Source: an uncultured Eubacteriales bacterium
GTDB lineage: Bacteria; Bacillota; Clostridia; Oscillospirales; Oscillospiraceae
Assembly (NCBI GenBank): GCA_900544405.1
Contig: UQVA01000001.1
Coordinates: 238,359-302,358, forward strand
DNA length: 64,000 nt
Reading direction: 5' to 3'
Numbering within the stretch: position 1 is the stretch's first letter; every line of letters starts with the position of its first letter. The notes beneath the pieces are model-generated. The model made no database searches. It was not told the origin of the DNA and saw only the letters and a list, made by a program, of their open reading frames with translations. The position numbers and the translations under genes are program-made. Of the stretch, positions 59,281 to 64,000 are shown in pieces.

Positions 59281-60855
59281 ATGGAACAAAAAATGTTTTG
59301 CTTTCAGTGTGAACAGACGGCAGGCTGCACCGGCTGCACGGGAAAGGCGGGGGTGTGCGGCAAGACCGCCGATGTGGCGAAGCTTCAGGACCAGTTGACC
59401 GGTGCGTTGGTCGGGCTGGCCCGCAGTGCGGAGCAGGCTCCCAATGGGAACGATGCCACCTGGCGGCTCCTCATCGAGGGCCTGTTCGCCACCGTGACCA
59501 ATGTGAATTTCAACGAAAAGACCCTTCGGGATCAGATCGACCGGGTACATGAGGAAACGTCCCGGCTGGCTCCCGGTGCTGCATGGGGACAGGATTACGA
59601 CATGGAGCGTCTCTGGAACGCCCAGGAGGACATCCGCAGCCTGAAGTCCCTCATCCTGTTCGGCGTTCGTGGCATGGCGGCCTATGCCCATCACGCCATG
59701 GTGCTGGGCTATGCAGACGAGGAAGTGAACCGCTTCTTCGTTAAGGCGCTTATTGTCATCGGCGAGGATCAGGGCATGGAGGAGCTGCTGCCTGTGGTCC
59801 TGGAGGTAGGGGAGAAGAACCTGAAGTGCATGGCCCTGCTGGACAAGGCCAACACCGAAACCTACGGTACACCTGTGCCTGTGACCGTTCCGCTGACTGT
59901 GGAGAAGGGGCCGTTCATTGTTATTTCCGGTCACGACCTTCACGACCTGAAGCTGCTGCTGGAACAGAGCCAGGGAAAAGGCGTCAACATCTACACCCAT
60001 GGGGAAATGCTCCCGGCCCACGGCTACCCGGAACTGAAAAAGTATGCCCATCTCAAGGGGAATTTCGGCACGGCCTGGCAGAATCAGCAAAAAGAATTTG
60101 CATCGCTCCCTGCACCGGTACTGTTCACCACCAACTGCCTGATGCCGCCGAAGGCCAGCTACGCCGACCGGGTGTTCACCACTGCGCTGGTCTCCTACCC
60201 GGAAACGACCCACGTCGGAGCGGACAAGGACTTCACGCCGGTCATTGAGAAGGCACTGGAATTGGGCGGCTATGCCGAGGACCAAATGTTCACCGGCATC
60301 AACGGCGGCAATTCGGTCATGACCGGCTTCGCCCGGGGCACGGTGCTGGGGGTGGCAGATCAGGTCATCGAGGCGGTCAAGTCCGGGGCCATCCGGCACT
60401 TCTTCCTGGTGGCCGGGTGCGACGGCGCACGGCCCGGCCGGAACTATTACACGGAGTTCGTGAAAAAGGCCCCTGCCGACACGGTGGTCCTGACCCTGGC
60501 CTGCGGAAAATACCGGTTCAATGACCTGGACCTGGGGACCATCGGCGGCCTGCCCCGGCTGATGGACGTGGGCCAGTGCAACGATGCTTACAGCGCTATC
60601 CAAATCGCCATCGCCCTGGCGGACGCTTTCGGCTGCGGTGTCAACGACCTGCCGCTGTCTATGGTGCTTTCCTGGTACGAGCAGAAGGCTGTGTGCATCC
60701 TGCTGACCCTGCTGCACCTGGGCATTCAAAACATCCGTCTTGGTCCCACGCTGCCGGCGTTTCTGTCCCCCAATGTGCTGAATTATATCGTCGAAAACTT
60801 CGGCATCGCCCCCATCACCACCCCGGAGGAGGACTTGAAGCAGCTGCTGAAATAA
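59281..60855 (+). CDS. hcp: Hydroxylamine reductase / hybrid cluster protein
   Basis: A 524-residue hybrid-cluster protein that reduces NO or hydroxylamine and acts in nitrosative stress. The N-terminal Cys set (Cys7, 10, 16, 19, 26; FCFQCEQTAGCTGCTGKAGVC) binds the iron-sulfur cluster, and the C-terminal GIQNIRLGPTLPAFLSPNVL is typical. It follows AAGGAGGAA and has its own promoter divergent from the Crp/Fnr gene. Confidence 0.96.
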   Translation: MEQKMFCFQCEQTAGCTGCTGKAGVCGKTADVAKLQDQLTGALVGLARSAEQAPNGNDATWRLLIEGLFATVTNVNFNEKTLRDQIDRVHEETSRLAPGAAWGQDYDMERLWNAQEDIRSLKSLILFGVRGMAAYAHHAMVLGYADEEVNRFFVKALIVIGEDQGMEELLPVVLEVGEKNLKCMALLDKANTETYGTPVPVTVPLTVEKGPFIVISGHDLHDLKLLLEQSQGKGVNIYTHGEMLPAHGYPELKKYAHLKGNFGTAWQNQQKEFASLPAPVLFTTNCLMPPKASYADRVFTTALVSYPETTHVGADKDFTPVIEKALELGGYAEDQMFTGINGGNSVMTGFARGTVLGVADQVIEAVKSGAIRHFFLVAGCDGARPGRNYYTEFVKKAPADTVVLTLACGKYRFNDLDLGTIGGLPRLMDVGQCNDAYSAIQIAIALADAFGCGVNDLPLSMVLSWYEQKAVCILLTLLHLGIQNIRLGPTLPAFLSPNVLNYIVENFGIAPITTPEEDLKQLLK

Positions 60856-60889
60856 TAGCGGCCCATAAGGAAAAACCAGCCGCCCGGCA

Positions 60890-60930
60890 TTGCCATTACG
60901 GCAGTCCTGGGCGGCTGTTTCGCTTTGCGT
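60890..60930 (+). terminator. Probable terminator after hcp
   Basis: AGCCGCCCGG with CC(T)GGGCGGCT across an 18-base loop, then GTTTCGCTTTG. Confidence 0.55.
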
Positions 60931-61032
60931 GTGATAGGCCGTATTCCCTCCGGCGGGATGTTTCCTCGGTGACAATTTTTGTTTTCATACTTTTCGGGTA
61001 GAATAATCAGAAAATACTCGGAGGCAAATACG

Positions 61033-61497
61033 ATGAAAGGACGATTCTTAACGGCGGCGGAGATCGCCAAGTTCAAAAATCATCTCACCTTAGAGGAACG
61101 GAGTGCCGCAACCATCGAAAAATATATCCGGGATGTCAGCGCCTTTGCGGTATACGCACAAGAGGCCGCAATCACGAAGGAAACGGTCATCGGCTACAAA
61201 AAGCATTTGCTGGAGCGATACGCCGTGCGGAGCGTCAACGCCATGCTGGCCGGTCTCAACGGCTTCTTTGCTTTTCACGGCTGGCACGATCTGAAGGTCA
61301 AAACGCTGCAATTGCAGCAGCAGGTCTACTGCCCGGAAGAAAAGGAACTGACCAAGCAAGAGTACGCCCGCCTGTGCCGTGCGGCGGAGCGCAGGAAAAA
61401 TCAGCGGCTCAGCCTGATTTTGCAGACGATATGCGGCACCGGCATCCGGGTCAGCGAACTGCGGTATATCACCTCAGGATTATCTCGGCACCAATGA
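61033..61497 (+). pseudogene. Truncated tyrosine recombinase
   Basis: A Xer/phage-type integrase cut short. The N-terminal SAM-like domain (about residues 10-90) and the first catalytic Arg (GTGIRVSELRYIT, Arg139) are present; everything beyond residue 147, including HxxR and the Tyr nucleophile, is missing. Seven unrelated residues precede the stop. The ATG at 61033 follows CGGAGG. It must be inactive. The break coincides with the start of a helicase fragment in another frame. Confidence 0.88.
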
Positions 61498-63655
61498 GAG
61501 CGGCGGCATCAAGGCAAAGAACGAATGGGTACATACTACCAACTGGGACATCGTGTTCTTTGACGAATACCATTTCGGCGCGTGGCGGGACAATGCCAAA
61601 AAGCTCTTTGAAATGGACAACGAGGACGAGGATTACGACTTCGATATGGAGAAGTACAAGAAGGACGAGGCCGACAACGCCTACAACGAGACCTTCCTGC
61701 CCATCACCACATCCTACTATCTGTTCTTGTCCGGCACGCCGTTCCGGGCCATCAACAGCGGCGAATTTATCGAGGACCAAATCTACAACTGGACCTATTC
61801 CGACGAACAGCGGGCCAAGGAAAACTGGGACGGGGCTGCGGACAACCCCTATGCAGCGCTGCCACGGATGGTGATGATGACCTATCGCATTCCGGACAGC
61901 ATCCGACAGATCGCCATGCAGGGTCAGTTCGACGAATTTGATTTGAATGTATTTTTCTCCGCCAAATACGGCGAGAAAAGCAAGCCGGAGACTGCCCGCT
62001 TTGTCTATGAGAACGAGGTGCAGAAGTGGCTGGACCTGATTCGCGGGTCTTTTCTCCCGGCCAGCGTGGACGATATGAAGCTGGGACAGGACAAGCGCCC
62101 GCCCATGCCGTTTTCCGATACCCGGCTGCTGAATGTGCTGTCCCACACCTTCTGGTTTCTGCCCAATGTGGCCAGCTGCTATGCAATGTATAATCTGCTG
62201 CAGCAGAAACAGAACAGCTTTTATCACGATTACCGCATCAATGTCTGCGCCGGGACCAAGGCGGGCATTGGCGTGGATGCGCTGGAGCCGGTGCAGAAAT
62301 CCATGGGCGACCCGCTGACCACCAAGACCATCACGCTGTCCTGCGGCAAGCTGACCACCGGCGTCACGGTCAAGCCGTGGACGGGCATCTTTATGCTGCG
62401 GAATCTGAAAAGCCCGGAAACCTATTTCCAAGCAGCGTTCCGGGTACAGTCTCCGTGGACGGTGCGTACCGGCTCCGGCACCGATCAAATTATGAAATAT
62501 GAGTGCTATGTCTTTGATTTTGCGCTGGACCGCGCCCTCAAGCAAATCTCGGATTATTCCTGCCGCCTAAATGTGAACGAAAGCAACCCGGGAAAGAAGG
62601 TGGCGGAATTCATCAACTTCCTGCCTGTACTGGCCTACGACGGCAGCAGCATGAAGCAGATCGACGCTCAGGATATTCTGGATATCGCCATGGCCGGTAC
62701 CTCGGCCACGCTGCTGGCCAAGCGCTGGGAATCCGCATTGCTGGTCAATGTGGACAATGATACGCTCCGGCGACTGATGGCAAACAAAGAGGCCATGGAG
62801 GCCCTGATGAAAATTGAAGGGTTCCGCAGCCTGAACTCGGATATTGAGACCATCATCAACAAATCGGAGAGCGTGAAAAAGGCCAAGAAGGAAAAAGGCA
62901 AGGAACTCACCAAGGAGGAGAAAAAGGAAATCTCCGAGGAAGAAAAAGAATACAAATCCATGCGTAAGCAGATTCAGGAGAAGCTCATCAAGTTTGCCAC
63001 CCGTGTGCCGATCTTTATGTATCTGACGGATTACCGGGAGCGCTCTCTGAAGGATGTGATCACGCAGCTGGAGCCGGGGCTCTTCAAAAAAGTGACCGGT
63101 CTGGATGTGAAGGACTTTAATCTGCTGGTGGAGCTGAATGTGTTCAACGCCAGCCTGATGAACGACGCCATCTTCAAATTCAAGCGCTATGAGGATTCCA
63201 GCCTGTCCTACACCGGCCTGGACAAGCACGAAAACGAGGATGTCGGCGGCTGGGATACCGTTGTGAAGCGCAAGGAGTACGAGCTGCTGTTCTATAACCA
63301 GCAGTCTACGATGAATGCGCCGGAAATCGATGAAGCCGATGTTCCGGAAGTGGATGAGGAACCGGAGCCGCAAAAAGCCCCCGTTCCGGCCCGGACGCTG
63401 CCGGCGAAACCGGATTTTGTCACTGCTGCCTTCGGCGTGAAATCTCCGATCGCTCCCGCAAAGCCCCAGCAGCCCGAAAAACCGAAGGTCGATGTTTCCA
63501 GCGTTGCCGTTGGAAGCGCTGTGGCTCACGCTAAGTTCGGCATCGGCAAGGTGATTGAGCTGAACAGGGAATATGTGACCGTCCGCTTTGAACAGGGCGA
63601 GAAGCGGTTTCTTTTCCCCAATGCCTTTGAATCCGGATTTTTGAAAGTACAATAA
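61474..63655 (+). pseudogene. C-terminal fragment of a DEAD/DEAH-type helicase (restriction-like)
   Basis: About 726 residues of a superfamily 2 helicase beginning inside the protein: first visible motif is FFDEYHFG (DExH), then FLSGTPFRA, a TGVTVKPW region and motif VI YFQAAFRVQSPW. A Lys/Glu-rich helix (near 62860-62990) and a C-terminal SH3/tudor-like end (VAHAKFGIGKVIELNREYV) follow. The Walker A and N-terminus are absent, so it cannot be functional as encoded. It resembles large helicases of restriction or phage-defence operons. A GTG at 61553 could give a shorter product. Confidence 0.82.
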
Positions 63656-63659
63656 GCAA

Positions 63660-63703
63660 AAAAGGCCCGTCGTATCATTTCCTCGATACGACGGGCCTTG
63701 CCT
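63660..63703. terminator. Bidirectional terminator
   Basis: A perfect stem of about 15 bp (AAGGCCCGTCGTATC with its complement) between the helicase fragment and the convergent TnpV fragment. Confidence 0.88.
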
Positions 63704-63900
63704 TATGTATAGATCACTTGGTGACAGACAATTTCGGTTGCACGGTTTCGGCAGGAATTCATCCGCCCGACCCATTCCATTGGGTTGCTGGCTTTCAGCG
63801 TTTCCGTAATGCCCTCTGCATCTGCCATTTGTTTTATCAGTCGTTCGAACATCTCCTCTGCCTGACGGTCAATGTCCGCAAGATATGAAGGCCTGGTAAG
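63703..63900 (-). pseudogene. TnpV C-terminal fragment
   Basis: About 65 residues matching the end of TnpV, a small protein of Tn4451-like mobilisable elements: LADIDRQAEEMFERLIKQM, AEGITETLKASNPMEWVGRM and ATEIV. The N-terminal half is missing; upstream residues in the same frame are unrelated and there is no ribosome site. Marks a decayed mobile island. Confidence 0.7.
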
Positions 63901-63950
63901 CCTGAGCGCACATAACCGAAAGAAAGCCCCCGCTGCCGGAGAAATTGAAG

Positions 63951-64000
63951 TGACCCCCAAAAGTTAGACAATATTTTGAAGTAAAAATTGTTCAAGCAAC
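63951..64000. mobile_element. Probable edge of an IS3-family (IS150-like) insertion sequence
   Basis: TGACCCCCAAAAGTTAGAC (63951-63969) has the form of an IS3-group terminal inverted repeat. No transposase coding is visible because the window ends. It lies beside the truncated TnpV gene. Confidence 0.45.

Noticed and set aside
61553..63655. Treating the helicase fragment as an intact gene from GTG 61553
   Set aside because: It starts at the DExH motif, without the Walker A region needed for ATP binding, and has no ribosome site.
1..64000. CRISPR arrays, rRNA genes, replication origin
   Set aside because: I saw no regularly spaced repeat array, no rRNA sequence, and no dnaA-box cluster.

Overview
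The window reads as a chromosome segment of a GC-rich, spore-forming, gut-type Clostridia (Oscillospiraceae-like). The evidence is Firmicutes housekeeping genes (AddAB, MsmK/MalK-type ATPase, class II GalT, DUF1292, PepF), sporulation genes (spo0A, spoVAD, spoVAE), strong AGGAGG ribosome sites, several GTG/TTG starts and a high GC content in the core genes. No species-level call is possible from the sequence alone.

Layout. 1-7031: envelope genes (YfhO-type membrane protein, LTA-synthase-like sulfatase), galT with a small membrane protein, and ychF. 7016-16298: a roughly 9.2 kb integrative element with visibly lower GC, inserted exactly at the ychF start codon. It carries a tyrosine integrase, excisionase, primase-helicase, three XRE-type regulators with a divergent operator region, an uncharacterised two-gene module (13202-15293) and a serine resolvase. 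Both ends carry a 20 bp core repeat plus tandem arm-type repeats. The insertion separates ychF from what looks like its native promoter, now stranded at 16366-16394. 16487-22626: lrgAB, a GNAT, a CydDC-like ABC exporter in an operon with a YgbA-type protein behind two identical-architecture palindromes, and a nitroreductase. 22682-29500: addB-addA. 29498-32716: a leftward sporulation block (small YtxH-like protein, spoVAD, spoVAE, a 30-residue Gln/Asn-rich peptide) and a Ser/Thr-rich lipoprotein, with a phosphatase/GNAT-like fusion in between. 32827-34253: polyferredoxin, rhodanese, a holin-like small toxin candidate and an RNA-structure-rich intergenic region. 34151-40125: maltodextrin-type uptake operon (binding protein, two permeases), LacI regulator, malQ. 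The matching ATPase is probably the MsmK-like gene at 52563, which has a long structured leader. 40170-41958: ECF sigma factor with a probable anti-sigma partner. 41997-47800: tRNA-Arg, mutY, a PHP phosphatase, rRNA methyltransferase, murA, cysE. 47813-52330: DUF1292, spo0A, pepF, M18 aminopeptidase. 53804-58456: AraC regulator and a rhamnose catabolic operon (rhaB, a fucose/arabinose-type isomerase, rhaD). 58533-60926: a Crp/Fnr regulator divergent from hcp. 61033-64000: a decayed island with a truncated integrase joined to a truncated helicase, a TnpV remnant and the edge of an IS3-like element.

Functional themes. (1) Carbohydrate use: galactose, maltodextrin and rhamnose modules share one stand-alone sugar ATPase. 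(2) Nitrosative/redox stress: CydDC-like exporter plus YgbA, nitroreductase, Crp/Fnr and Hcp. (3) Sporulation: spo0A, spoVAD/AE, with a shared CATACTA motif ahead of three leftward genes. (4) Mobile DNA: one intact element with an unexplained cargo module and one decayed island. The cargo module at 12909-15293 is the best candidate here for an undescribed system.
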